A stretch of 8,233 nucleotides of DNA from an uncultured Kordia sp. (GCA_913054565.1 CAJXHW010000071.1:1-8233); one strand, 5' to 3'. Counted from the stretch's first letter, positions 1 to 7,030 are shown. Program-made: numbers and translations. Notes: generated by a model from the letters alone, not told the origin.

Positions 1-2
1 GA

Positions 3-10
3 TATTTTTG
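3..10 (+). promoter_or_regulatory. candidate -7 promoter element for the TrmH-family gene
   Basis: The sequence TATTTTTG matches the Bacteroidota -7 consensus TAnnTTTG exactly and lies 56 bp before the ATG at 67, which would give a leader of about 50 nt. The matching -33 TTG would fall outside the window, so only half of the promoter can be judged. In AT-rich DNA this octamer also arises by chance. A second copy occurs on the minus strand at 49-56 and could serve a leftward gene beyond the window. Confidence 0.4.
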
Positions 11-66
11 CTAAAAAGTGTTTCAATATAAATAGTTGAAATTAAATTCAAAAATACATTATTTGA

Positions 67-807
67 ATGTTAAGCAAAAGCAGAATCACATTAATAACGA
101 GTTTAAAGCAAAAAAAGTATCGCACGCAACACAGATTGTTTGTGGTAGAGGGTATAAAGACTATTGGAGAGTTTTTAAATTCGTCCTATGAGCTTGATTT
201 TTTGTATACTACAGCCTTATTTGAAAATGTTTCTGAAAGCCTACAAACCTTAGTTTCTGAAGCAGATTTAAAGAGGATTAGTTTTTTGAAGAATACTAAT
301 TCTGCATTAGCGGTGTTTAAAATGCAAAATAATATAGCAATAAATGAGTCAAAATTAATTGTTGCATTAGATAATGTTAGAGATCCAGGTAATTTAGGAA
401 CTATTATTAGGTTGTGTGATTGGTTTGGAGTAACCGATTTAATTTGTAATTCTGAAACTGTTGATTGTTACAACCCAAAAGTTGTACAAGCAACAATGGG
501 TTCGTTAACTCGTGTAAACGTGACTTATCTTAATTTAGAAGATTATTTATTGACCAAAAAAGACTTGCCTGTTTATGGTACTTTTATGACAGGCGCTAAT
601 TTATACACTACAAATTTGGAGGTGAATAATGGAATTCTGGTGTTAGGTAATGAGGCTAATGGTATTTCAAACACCATTGAAGCATTGGTAACGCAACACA
701 TTACAATACCAAAATTTGGTGCTATTCAAAAAACTGAAAGTTTAAATGTTGCTATGGCCACATCAATAATTCTGAGTGAATTTAAACGTAAAACTATTGC
801 ACCGTAA
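67..807 (+). CDS. TrmH/SpoU-family RNA 2'-O-methyltransferase
   Basis: The 246-residue protein is a SPOUT-superfamily enzyme that transfers a methyl group from S-adenosylmethionine to a ribose 2'-OH of rRNA or tRNA. The N-terminal part (about 1-90) has the substrate-binding domain of this family, with the typical KKYR...LFVVEG stretch at 17-29. The C-terminal catalytic domain (about 96-240) shows all three SpoU motifs: N103-x6-G-x3-R115 (NVRDPGNLGTIIR), LGNEANGIS at 193-201, and the ESLNVAMA loop at 224-231, which forms part of the trefoil-knot cofactor site. Length is normal for the family. The ATG at 67 is preferred because the protein then begins with the usual short basic lead-in (MLSKSRITLI). 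The target nucleotide cannot be told from sequence: an RlmB-like or TsnR-like 23S rRNA role is possible. Its last 14 bp overlap the 3' end of the convergent porT-like gene. Confidence 0.9.
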   Translation: MLSKSRITLITSLKQKKYRTQHRLFVVEGIKTIGEFLNSSYELDFLYTTALFENVSESLQTLVSEADLKRISFLKNTNSALAVFKMQNNIAINESKLIVALDNVRDPGNLGTIIRLCDWFGVTDLICNSETVDCYNPKVVQATMGSLTRVNVTYLNLEDYLLTKKDLPVYGTFMTGANLYTTNLEVNNGILVLGNEANGISNTIEALVTQHITIPKFGAIQKTESLNVAMATSIILSEFKRKTIAP

Positions 808-1516
808 AGTTTATAAAGAACCCTCTTGTTTGCATCTTACTAATGTTTCCTGTCCAAGGGCTGTTTGGGTCATTATCTTCAATGAGCTCATTTCCGTTAG
901 CAAAGACACCTCTTATTGATGGTGTGAATTTAAAATAAGGCAAGTAGAAATCTATACCAAAACCTAACTCCATAAAGGTGGGGTTTGCAGTCATTCTAAA
1001 TTTTCCTGATGAATTATCGTCTAAACTCTTTTCGTTACTAGATAAGTTCATGGCTGTTGACACTCCTGCTAATAAAAATGGTTTGAAGTTATTTAAGCGC
1101 TTAGTGCTGATTTTTAATAATAGCGGTAAATATACATAGGTCGATTTTATTTCACGTTCGTTGTTAGCAACGCTTGAAAAATCAATAGCTGTAGTAGAGT
1201 AGGTTTCTGGGTATGTTAATATTCTAGTGGTAAAACTTAAACCAGGCTCAAAACGTAAGTCAAAATGATCTGTTAAACGTAAATTCCCTATTAAACCAAC
1301 ATTAAAACCTGTGGCAGTTTTTACAGCAATGTCTTTGTGGTTATCAGTGTTGTATTGAAATTTAAAATCAAGACTATTAAATCCTAAATAATACCCATAA
1401 GTCAGTGTTTTTTTATCCCAATTTTCTCTGTTACGAATACGCTCCTTGCTAAACAATTGTCCAAATGACGTTTGTGCTAAGCATAATAGAACTATAAAAG
1501 TGATTAAATTTTTCAT
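794..1516 (-). CDS. porT: type IX secretion / gliding motility protein PorT/SprT
   Basis: The 240-residue protein has a clear Sec signal peptide: a basic start, a hydrophobic core at about 4-14, and a probable signal peptidase I cut after TSFG at residue 19. The mature part alternates polar and hydrophobic residues in strand-length runs with many aromatics and ends in FFINFTVQ, as expected for a small outer-membrane beta-barrel. Two features separate it from the many generic 'PorT family' barrels. Its length is close to that known for Porphyromonas gingivalis PorT (about 243 residues). It also begins 12 bp downstream of ubiE, the arrangement I recall for porT/sprT in flavobacteria. PorT/SprT is required for type IX secretion of proteins with C-terminal sorting domains and, in gliders, for motility; its exact role is unclear. 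The family call is strong, the T9SS assignment rests partly on gene order and remembered similarity. The gene overlaps the convergent TrmH-family gene by 14 bp. Confidence 0.82.
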   Translation of the reverse strand: MKNLITFIVLLCLAQTSFGQLFSKERIRNRENWDKKTLTYGYYLGFNSLDFKFQYNTDNHKDIAVKTATGFNVGLIGNLRLTDHFDLRFEPGLSFTTRILTYPETYSTTAIDFSSVANNEREIKSTYVYLPLLLKISTKRLNNFKPFLLAGVSTAMNLSSNEKSLDDNSSGKFRMTANPTFMELGFGIDFYLPYFKFTPSIRGVFANGNELIEDNDPNSPWTGNISKMQTRGFFINFTVQ

Positions 1517-1528
1517 TCAAAAATACAT

Positions 1529-2263
1529 TTACTGCTTACTAGACGTGTAAATTGATGCTACACCAAAAGTTTGTGGATGATCTTTAACATCTATAAACCC
1601 AACTTTTCTTAAAATATTGTTCAATTTTTCGCCATATGGAAAATTTGCTGCGGATTCTGATAAGTATCCGTAAGCTTTTTTGTCTCGTGAAAATAATTTA
1701 CCAATTAAAGGTAATAAAACGTTTGAGTGAAATTGATAACCTTGTTTGAACGGAAATTTAGTAGGGACAGATGTTTCTAAAATAACAAATTTACCTTGAG
1801 GTCTTAGAACGCGTAATATTTCTGATAAACCAACTTCTAAATTTTCAAAATTCCTAACACCAAAAGAAACGGTAATAGCATCAAAAGAATTGTCTTGAAA
1901 CGGAAGTTTTTCAGAATCACCAATAACTAGGTTTATTCTTTTATCTAAACCTTTATCGGCTACTTTTTGTTTTCCAATATTAAGCATGCCTTCAGATATA
2001 TCTAAGCCTGTTATGCTAGCTTTTTTAATATTTTCAGCAAACATTATAGCTAAATCACCAGTTCCAGTTGCAATGTCTAAAATGTTGTTAGGAGAGATGC
2101 TTCCAACAATTTGTGTCACTTTTTTTCTCCATTTTTGGTCTATACCAAAAGAGATAACTCTGTTTAAACCATCATATTCTTTAGATATATTGTCAAACAT
2201 TTTTGTTACCTGTTCTTTTTTTCCAAGATCAGAATTTTTATATGGCGTCACATTTTTAGACAT
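1529..2263 (-). CDS. ubiE: demethylmenaquinone C-methyltransferase UbiE/MenG
   Basis: The enzyme methylates demethylmenaquinone to menaquinone using S-adenosylmethionine, the last step of the pathway; Bacteroidota use menaquinone as their respiratory quinone, so a ubiquinone role is unlikely. The 244-residue protein shows the class I methyltransferase glycine motif DIATGTGDLA (63-72), the acidic cofactor residue D88 in TGLDISEGML, GD at 115-116, and SFGVRNF (133-139). Both UbiE/COQ5 family signatures are present: YDGLNRVISFGIDQKW (30-45), with Leu and Asp where the classical pattern has Met and His, and RVLRPQGKFVILETS (151-165). I start at the ATG at 2263. An in-frame ATG at 2335 would add 24 hydrophobic residues not typical of the family and would lie upstream of the promoter candidate at 2281-2313. 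It is probably co-transcribed with the porT-like gene 12 bp downstream. Confidence 0.93.
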   Translation of the reverse strand: MSKNVTPYKNSDLGKKEQVTKMFDNISKEYDGLNRVISFGIDQKWRKKVTQIVGSISPNNILDIATGTGDLAIMFAENIKKASITGLDISEGMLNIGKQKVADKGLDKRINLVIGDSEKLPFQDNSFDAITVSFGVRNFENLEVGLSEILRVLRPQGKFVILETSVPTKFPFKQGYQFHSNVLLPLIGKLFSRDKKAYGYLSESAANFPYGEKLNNILRKVGFIDVKDHPQTFGVASIYTSSKQ

Positions 2264-2280
2264 GCTTTGAAAATTTTTTA

Positions 2281-2313
2281 CGAAAATACAATTAAAAATT
2301 TGCTTACACCAAA
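2281..2313 (-). promoter_or_regulatory. candidate leftward promoter for ubiE-porT
   Basis: On the minus strand TATTTTCG (2281-2288) is a one-mismatch form of the Bacteroidota -7 element TAnnTTTG. TTTG (2310-2313) lies 21 bp upstream of it as a -33 element. Transcription would start around 2273, leaving a leader of only about 10 nt before the ATG at 2263, which supports that start over the one at 2335. Both the spacer and the -7 box deviate slightly from consensus. Confidence 0.42.
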
Positions 2314-2352
2314 GTATTAATTGGATTAAACTCATGAAAGTTGTCTTTTAAT

Positions 2353-2384
2353 TTGAGTTTCCAGTAAAAATAAATTTATCTTTG
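2353..2384 (+). promoter_or_regulatory. candidate promoter of the trkA-trkH operon
   Basis: TATCTTTG at 2377-2384 is an exact match to the Bacteroidota -7 consensus TAnnTTTG. TTG at 2353-2355 sits 21 bp upstream as a -33 element (usual spacing about 19). Transcription would start near 2391, giving a leader of about 65 nt before the trkA ATG. That leader contains the 10-bp palindrome TATAGCTATA (2415-2424). No Shine-Dalgarno sequence is evident before the ATG, where the sequence is A-rich. Confidence 0.6.
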
Positions 2385-2455
2385 TAAAGTTGTTTACTAA
2401 CTAAATGACAAGGGTATAGCTATAAGACCCAACCCCAAGATAAAAAAATATACTG

Positions 2456-3808
2456 ATGAAAATAATAATTGCTGGAGCAGGAGAAGTAGGATTTCATTTA
2501 GCAAAACTACTTTCTTTTGAAGCACAAGATATTACTCTAATTGACTCTAATAGAGAAAGTTTGTCTTATGCAGATAACCATTTGGATATTAGAGTAATTA
2601 AAGGTGATGCCACGTCTTTAGCTATATTAAAAGAAGCAAATGTAGCTTCTACAGACTTGCTAATAGCAGTCACATCTTCAGAAACGACAAACATAACAGT
2701 ATGTGTTTTGGCAAAACAATTGGGTGCTAAAAGAACGATTGCTAGAATTTCCAATACTGAGTTTATTAGGAATAAAGAAGAGATGCAGTTTGCTAAATTG
2801 GGGATTGATGAATTGATTTCACCAGAGTCACTTGCTGCATCAGAAATAGAATCTTTATTAAATGAATCAGCGTTTAATGAACGTTTTGAATTTGAAGGCG
2901 GAATGTTAACCATGTTAGGGTTAAACCTGTCTAGAAACGCTTCATTTATTGGAAAAACAGTAAGGGAAGCAGCTGAGTTATTACCTGAAATTCATTTTGT
3001 ACCGATAGCTATTCAGCGTTTTGGAACACAGTACACCGTAATACCTCGTGGTGATACTATATTTAAAGAGAATGATCAAGTGTATTTCATCACTTCTCCA
3101 GGTGGTGTTGATGAATTGTACAGACTTTCAGGAAAAATAAAAGAATCTATTAAAGATGTTATGATTCTTGGGGGGAGTAGAATTGGTCAAAAAACAGCAA
3201 GAAGTTTATGTGATCATAAATTTAAAGTAAAATTAATAGAGAAAAATAAAGATAAAGCTTTCGATTTAGCAGATGAATTATCAAAAGCATTGATTATTAA
3301 TGGTGATGGACGAAATGTAGAGTTGCTAGCCGAAGAGAATATTGAGGAAATGGATGCCTTTGTTGCAGTTACGGGTAACTCTGAAACGAATATAATGTCT
3401 TGTTTAATGGCAAAATCTAAAGGTGTTAAAAAAACCGTTGCCTTAGTTGAAAATATAGATTATTTCCAATTATCACAATCTATTGGTGTTGATACTTTAG
3501 TCAATAAAAAACTAATTGCTGCAAATGCAATTTTTAGGTATATAAGAAAAGGAGATGTTGTAGCCTTAACACAATTAAACAATCTGAATGCAGAGCTAAT
3601 GGAGTTTGTGGTTAAAGAAAGCTCTAAAGTTTGTGGTAAATTTATAAAGAATATAGGTTTTCCAAGATCTGCAATTATAGGTGGGGTGATTAGAAATGAA
3701 GAAGGGTTAATAGCTTTAGGAGATTTTAAGATCCAAGCTAATGATAAAATTGTAGTGTGTTGCTTACCAAGAGCAATCTCAAAAGTAGAAAACTTATTTT
3801 GTAATTGA
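2456..3808 (+). CDS. trkA: Trk system potassium transporter regulatory subunit TrkA
   Basis: This is the cytoplasmic NAD(H)/nucleotide-binding subunit that assembles under TrkH and gates K+ flow. The 450 residues form a tandem RCK protein, like E. coli TrkA (458). The first RCK-N Rossmann domain (about 1-120) has GAGEVG at 7-12 with D30 after the second strand, consistent with NAD(H) binding. The first TrkA-C lobe spans about 140-225. The second Rossmann domain (about 235-345) has GGSRIG at 239-244 with E262 at the equivalent acidic position. The second TrkA-C lobe spans about 370-450. Both glycine motifs and both acidic residues are retained, so neither half looks degenerate. The gene is preceded by a good promoter candidate, diverges from ubiE, and its TGA stop is followed 13 bp later by trkH, so the two almost certainly form an operon. 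Confidence 0.95.
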   Translation: MKIIIAGAGEVGFHLAKLLSFEAQDITLIDSNRESLSYADNHLDIRVIKGDATSLAILKEANVASTDLLIAVTSSETTNITVCVLAKQLGAKRTIARISNTEFIRNKEEMQFAKLGIDELISPESLAASEIESLLNESAFNERFEFEGGMLTMLGLNLSRNASFIGKTVREAAELLPEIHFVPIAIQRFGTQYTVIPRGDTIFKENDQVYFITSPGGVDELYRLSGKIKESIKDVMILGGSRIGQKTARSLCDHKFKVKLIEKNKDKAFDLADELSKALIINGDGRNVELLAEENIEEMDAFVAVTGNSETNIMSCLMAKSKGVKKTVALVENIDYFQLSQSIGVDTLVNKKLIAANAIFRYIRKGDVVALTQLNNLNAELMEFVVKESSKVCGKFIKNIGFPRSAIIGGVIRNEEGLIALGDFKIQANDKIVVCCLPRAISKVENLFCN

Positions 3809-3821
3809 TTCTAAGAGACTT

Positions 3822-5315
3822 GTGAAAAAGCTAAACACAAAAATTATTATTCATATTATGGGGCTTGTACTGCTATTTAATGGTGGTTTCATGCTTATTG
3901 CGGCATTAGTAAGTTTACTTTATAATGATGGTGTGACATTAGATATCCTGTTAGCGGGATTAACAGCATTTCTTATTGGTGGTACTCTAATGTTTGTGAC
4001 CAAAACTCATAAAAAAGAATTAAAAAAGAGAGAAGGGTATATTGTTGTGACGTTTGGTTGGTTGTTGCTAGCGTTTTCAGGAACCTTACCTTATTTGTTT
4101 ACTCAAACAATCCCATGCTTTACAGACGCTTTTTTTGAAACCATGTCGGGTTATACAACTACAGGTGCTTCAATACTAAATGATATAGAAATTCTGCCAA
4201 AAGGAATTTTGTTTTGGCGAAGTATGACACATTGGATTGGTGGTATGGGTATTATTGTATTAGCTGTAGCTATTTTACCACTTTTAGGTATTGGTGGCAT
4301 GCAGTTGTTTGCAGCAGAGGCTCCTGGCCCAAGTGCAGATAAATTACATCCTAGAATTACAGATACGGCAAAACGACTTTGGTTGATTTATTTTGGATAT
4401 ACGGTTGCAGAAACAATATTACTGAAATTAGCAGGAATGACGTTTTTTGATGCTATGAATCATTCTATGGCAACCTTGTCTACCGGTGGTTTTTCTACAA
4501 AAAATACAAGTGTAGCGTTTTGGAATGATACGCCTAGTATCCAATACATAATTACCTTTTTTATGTTTCTGGCAGGAACTAATTTTGTATTAAGTTACTT
4601 TGCATTTAAAGGAAGGGTTCAAAAAGTGATAAAAGATGAAGAGTTTAAATTCTATACCATATTTACAATTCTTTTTTCAATAATGTGTGCCTTAATGGTG
4701 TTTTGTAAAGCTGATGTGCCAGTGTCTGATTATCATCCGCAAGTGTTGGGTGGGTTTGAAAGTTCATTTCGTCACGCTATATTTCAAGTAGTTTCAGTTG
4801 TAACAACCACAGGTTTTGTTACTGCAGATTTTAGTAGCTGGACTCCGTTTTTGTCTGTTTTCTTTTTTGGGTTAATGTTTGTAGGAGGGTCTGCAGGATC
4901 AACTTCAGGAGGTGTAAAAGTGGTACGTCATTTAGTAATGATAAAAAACGGTTTATTGGAGTTTAAGCGAACATTACACCCTAATGCCGTGATTCCTGTG
5001 CGTTACAATTCAAAAGCAGTTTCTAAAGAAATTGTATTTAACGTTTTAGCATTTTTTATACTATTTATGTTGTTGTTTATAATAGGGGCTTTGGGGTTAG
5101 GTGTTTTAGGTTTAGATTTTGAAACAGCAATTGGAGGAGCGGTATCTAGTTTAGGAAATGTAGGTCCAGCTTTCGGAAGCTTAAATCCGTTAGCAAACTT
5201 TGGTCATTTGCCAGCGCTGGCTAAATGGTGGTGTGCTTTTTTAATGTTATTAGGTAGGTTAGAGCTGTTTACTGTTCTTATTGTGTTCACGCCATTCTTT
5301 TGGAGAAACAGGTAG
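3822..5315 (+). CDS. trkH: Trk potassium uptake system membrane subunit TrkH
   Basis: This inner-membrane protein is the K+-conducting subunit of the Trk system. The 497 residues contain the four membrane-pore-membrane repeats of the TrkH/KtrB/HKT superfamily. All four selectivity-filter segments are recognisable, each centred on the conserved Gly: TTTGAS (112-117), STGGFS (220-225), TTTGF (328-332) and SLGNVGP (443-449). The GGSAGSTSGGVKVVR stretch after repeat 3 corresponds to the intramembrane gating loop of TrkH proteins. Length matches the family (about 480-500). The start is a GTG, chosen because it yields the basic lead KKLNTK before the first helix and sits 13 bp after the trkA stop; an ATG at 3858 would begin inside that helix. 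The gene ends 8 bp from the convergent trmL. Confidence 0.95.
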   Translation: MKKLNTKIIIHIMGLVLLFNGGFMLIAALVSLLYNDGVTLDILLAGLTAFLIGGTLMFVTKTHKKELKKREGYIVVTFGWLLLAFSGTLPYLFTQTIPCFTDAFFETMSGYTTTGASILNDIEILPKGILFWRSMTHWIGGMGIIVLAVAILPLLGIGGMQLFAAEAPGPSADKLHPRITDTAKRLWLIYFGYTVAETILLKLAGMTFFDAMNHSMATLSTGGFSTKNTSVAFWNDTPSIQYIITFFMFLAGTNFVLSYFAFKGRVQKVIKDEEFKFYTIFTILFSIMCALMVFCKADVPVSDYHPQVLGGFESSFRHAIFQVVSVVTTTGFVTADFSSWTPFLSVFFFGLMFVGGSAGSTSGGVKVVRHLVMIKNGLLEFKRTLHPNAVIPVRYNSKAVSKEIVFNVLAFFILFMLLFIIGALGLGVLGLDFETAIGGAVSSLGNVGPAFGSLNPLANFGHLPALAKWWCAFLMLLGRLELFTVLIVFTPFFWRNR

Positions 5316-5323
5316 GTTTGTTG

Positions 5324-5776
5324 TTAGCGAAGTTGTCTAATTCCTTCGTAGGTAACAATACCTACGGCATTTGCTAAGTTAATACTCCTGATGTTATCGC
5401 TAAAAAGAGGTATTTTATAAAGCTTATCTGTGTGCTTATCTGTAATGCTTTTTGGTAAGCCTTTTGATTCTTTTCCAAAAATCAAAAACAAATTGTCTTT
5501 ATAGTCAATATCCCAATAATCTTGCGTGCCGTGACTAGATAAAAAAGCCATGTCTTTATCTTTATGAGTTTTGAAAAAATCATCAATACTTTCATAGGTA
5601 AACAAGTTGATATGTTTCCAATAATCAAGTCCTGCGCGTTTTAATCTTGCGTCACTAATTTCAAAACCAAAGGGTTTTACTAAATGTAAATTAGACCCAG
5701 AAGCCAAACATAAACGACCAATATTACCAGTGTTGTTTGGAATTTCTGGTTCAATTAAAACAATATTATAGCCCAT
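5324..5776 (-). CDS. trmL: tRNA (cytidine(34)-2'-O)-methyltransferase TrmL
   Basis: TrmL methylates the ribose of the wobble nucleotide (C34, or cmnm5U34) in tRNA-Leu isoacceptors, as known from E. coli. The 150-residue protein is a minimal SPOUT enzyme without an RNA-binding extension, close to E. coli TrmL (157). Visible motifs are NIVLIEPEIPNNTGNIGR (4-21, SpoU motif 1), the TrmL-typical DARLKRAGLDYW (42-53), LIFGKESKGLP (98-108, motif 2) and IRSINLANAV (129-138, motif 3). It is the second 2'-O-methyltransferase of this superfamily in the window, but it differs in length and motif detail from the one at 67-807, so they are not recent duplicates. A terminator-like hairpin ends only 17 bp before its ATG, and another compact hairpin lies within its 3' coding end. 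Confidence 0.9.
   Translation of the reverse strand: MGYNIVLIEPEIPNNTGNIGRLCLASGSNLHLVKPFGFEISDARLKRAGLDYWKHINLFTYESIDDFFKTHKDKDMAFLSSHGTQDYWDIDYKDNLFLIFGKESKGLPKSITDKHTDKLYKIPLFSDNIRSINLANAVGIVTYEGIRQLR
5347..5366. other. perfect 8-bp hairpin at the trkH/trmL convergent junction
   Basis: CGTAGGTA (5347-5354) and TACCTACG (5359-5366) form a perfect stem around the four-base loop ACAA. The hairpin lies 31 bp past the trkH stop and inside the 3' end of trmL, where it encodes part of motif 3 (AVGIVTYEG). Neither strand has a T-run after it, so it is not a canonical intrinsic terminator. It could still define or protect the trkH mRNA 3' end, or it may be a by-product of conserved codons. Confidence 0.45.
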
Positions 5777-5786
5777 AGTGATCTGG

Positions 5787-5822
5787 TATTAAAAACCTCA
5801 CAATTGAATTAACTGTGAGGTT
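5787..5822 (-). terminator. intrinsic terminator after the aminotransferase gene
   Basis: AACCTCACA (5794-5802) and TGTGAGGTT (5814-5822) pair perfectly over 9 bp with an 11-base loop. Read on the minus strand the stem runs directly into TTTTTAA, the expected U-tract, 23 bp after the aminotransferase stop. On the plus strand no T-run follows, so it is directional. It ends 17 bp before the trmL start, so it could equally act within a trmL leader. Confidence 0.75.
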
Positions 5823-5845
5823 GATAAGTGTGTGTTATTTGTAAA

Positions 5846-7030
5846 TTAAAGTAATGCTTTTTTTATTCTAGCTAGTGCTTCTCTTAATTGAGCTTCACTT
5901 GCAGCATATGAAATTCTAATACAATTTGGTGCGCCAAAAGCATCACCAGTAACTGTTGCTACATGTGCTTGTTCTAAAATATATAAAGCAAAATCAGAAG
6001 CGTTTTGAATTAAAGTGTCATTGATGGTTTTTCCAAAGAAGTGTGAAATATCCGGAAACACATAAAACGCGCCATTAGGTGTGTTTGTTTTTATGCCTTC
6101 AATTTCATTAAGCAGTCCAATTACAATATCACGTCTTGACTTGAACTCATCTACCATATATTGTATTTTGCTTACCGGAGCATCTAAGGCTGCTATTGTA
6201 GCACGTTGAGCAATACAGTTGGTTCCTGAGGTAATTTGTCCTTGCATTTTAGTACATGCTTTAGCAATCCATTCTGGTGCTCCAATATAACCAACACGCC
6301 ATCCAGTCATTGCAAATGCTTTTGCGACACCATTTATTGTAATGGTTCTGTTGTATAATGATTCTATTCTTGCAAAGCTAAAATTTTCGCCTTCATAATT
6401 AATGTGTTCATATATTTCATCAGAAATAATAAAAATATTCGGGTGCTTTTCAAGAACTTTTGCCAAAGCTAAATACTCCTCTTCTGTGTATTTTGAACCA
6501 CTAGGGTTATTTGGTGAATTGAAAAAGATCAACTTTGTTTTAGGTGTAATGGCATTCTCTAATTGCTGAGGTGTAATTTTGAAATTAGTTTCTATTGACG
6601 ACGGAATTTCTTTATAAGTTGCTTCTGCAAGTGTTGCAATTGCGGAATAGCTTACCCAATATGGAGCTGGTAATAATACCTCGTCACCTGGATTTAATAA
6701 CACCATTGCTACATTTGCTATGGATTGTTTAGCGCCAGTAGATACAACAATCTGGTTAGGGGTGTAGTTTAGGTTGTTATCTCGCTTAAATTTCCTGCAA
6801 ACAGCTTCTTTTAATTCATCGTAACCATCAACTGGTGTATATGAGTTATAATTGTCGTTTATGGCTTGAATAGCTGCGTCTTTTATAAACTCAGGTGTGT
6901 TGAAGTCAGGTTCACCTAAACTCAAGCCAATAATATCTTTTCCTTGAGCGCGCAATTCTCTAGTTTTTGCTGCCATTGCTAAGGTTTGCGAAATAGGTAA
7001 GCTATTAATTCTATCTGAAAGTAAATTCAT
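5846..7030 (-). CDS. pyridoxal-phosphate class I aminotransferase (aspartate aminotransferase type)
   Basis: This cytoplasmic PLP enzyme most likely transfers the amino group between aspartate (or another amino acid) and 2-oxoglutarate; some members of this subgroup also use prephenate. The 394 residues show the fold-type I features: SLGEPDFNTP (37-46), STGAKQSI (97-104, cofactor phosphate contacts), W125 in PAPYWVSY, NSPNNPSG (171-178, with the PLP-binding Asn), D204 and Y207 in IISDEIYEHI, the Schiff-base lysine K237 in NGVAKAFAMTGWRVGY, and CIRISYAAS near the C-terminus with the carboxylate-binding Arg. These motifs fit subgroup Ib (Thermus/Rhizobium-type AspAT) better than E. coli AspC, which has a longer distinct N-terminus. 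Substrate range cannot be settled from motifs, so I give no symbol. It is flanked by terminator hairpins on both sides and looks monocistronic. Confidence 0.9.
   Translation of the reverse strand: MNLLSDRINSLPISQTLAMAAKTRELRAQGKDIIGLSLGEPDFNTPEFIKDAAIQAINDNYNSYTPVDGYDELKEAVCRKFKRDNNLNYTPNQIVVSTGAKQSIANVAMVLLNPGDEVLLPAPYWVSYSAIATLAEATYKEIPSSIETNFKITPQQLENAITPKTKLIFFNSPNNPSGSKYTEEEYLALAKVLEKHPNIFIISDEIYEHINYEGENFSFARIESLYNRTITINGVAKAFAMTGWRVGYIGAPEWIAKACTKMQGQITSGTNCIAQRATIAALDAPVSKIQYMVDEFKSRRDIVIGLLNEIEGIKTNTPNGAFYVFPDISHFFGKTINDTLIQNASDFALYILEQAHVATVTGDAFGAPNCIRISYAASEAQLREALARIKKALL

Noticed and set aside
21..41. Inverted repeat TTTCAA...TTGAAA upstream of the TrmH-family gene.
   Set aside because: Only 6 bp, AT-rich and with a 9-base loop; too weak to support an operator or terminator.
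1518..1525. Exact TAnnTTTG box (TATTTTTG, minus strand) one base before the porT ATG, part of a 14-bp sequence TTCAAAAATACATT also found at 47-60.
   Set aside because: As a promoter it would start transcription inside the porT gene, and no TTG element lies at the right distance upstream. The 14-bp sharing is between low-complexity AT-rich stretches and has no matching context, so chance is the simpler reading.
1986..2270. 94-codon plus-strand reading frame opposite ubiE.
   Set aside because: It lies wholly antisense to the well-supported methyltransferase gene and shows no recognisable domain; it is a shadow of the coding strand.
2264..2335. 24-codon N-terminal extension of ubiE to the ATG at 2335.
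   Set aside because: The extra residues are hydrophobic, atypical for a soluble UbiE, and the promoter candidate would lie downstream of that start.
2566..2913. 115-codon minus-strand reading frame opposite trkA.
   Set aside because: It is fully inside the first Rossmann and TrkA-C region of trkA and has no family features of its own.
67..5776. Possibility that the two SPOUT methyltransferase genes (67-807 and 5324-5776) are a duplication.
   Set aside because: They differ in length, domain content and motif sequence and belong to distinct subfamilies (two-domain TrmH type versus minimal TrmL).
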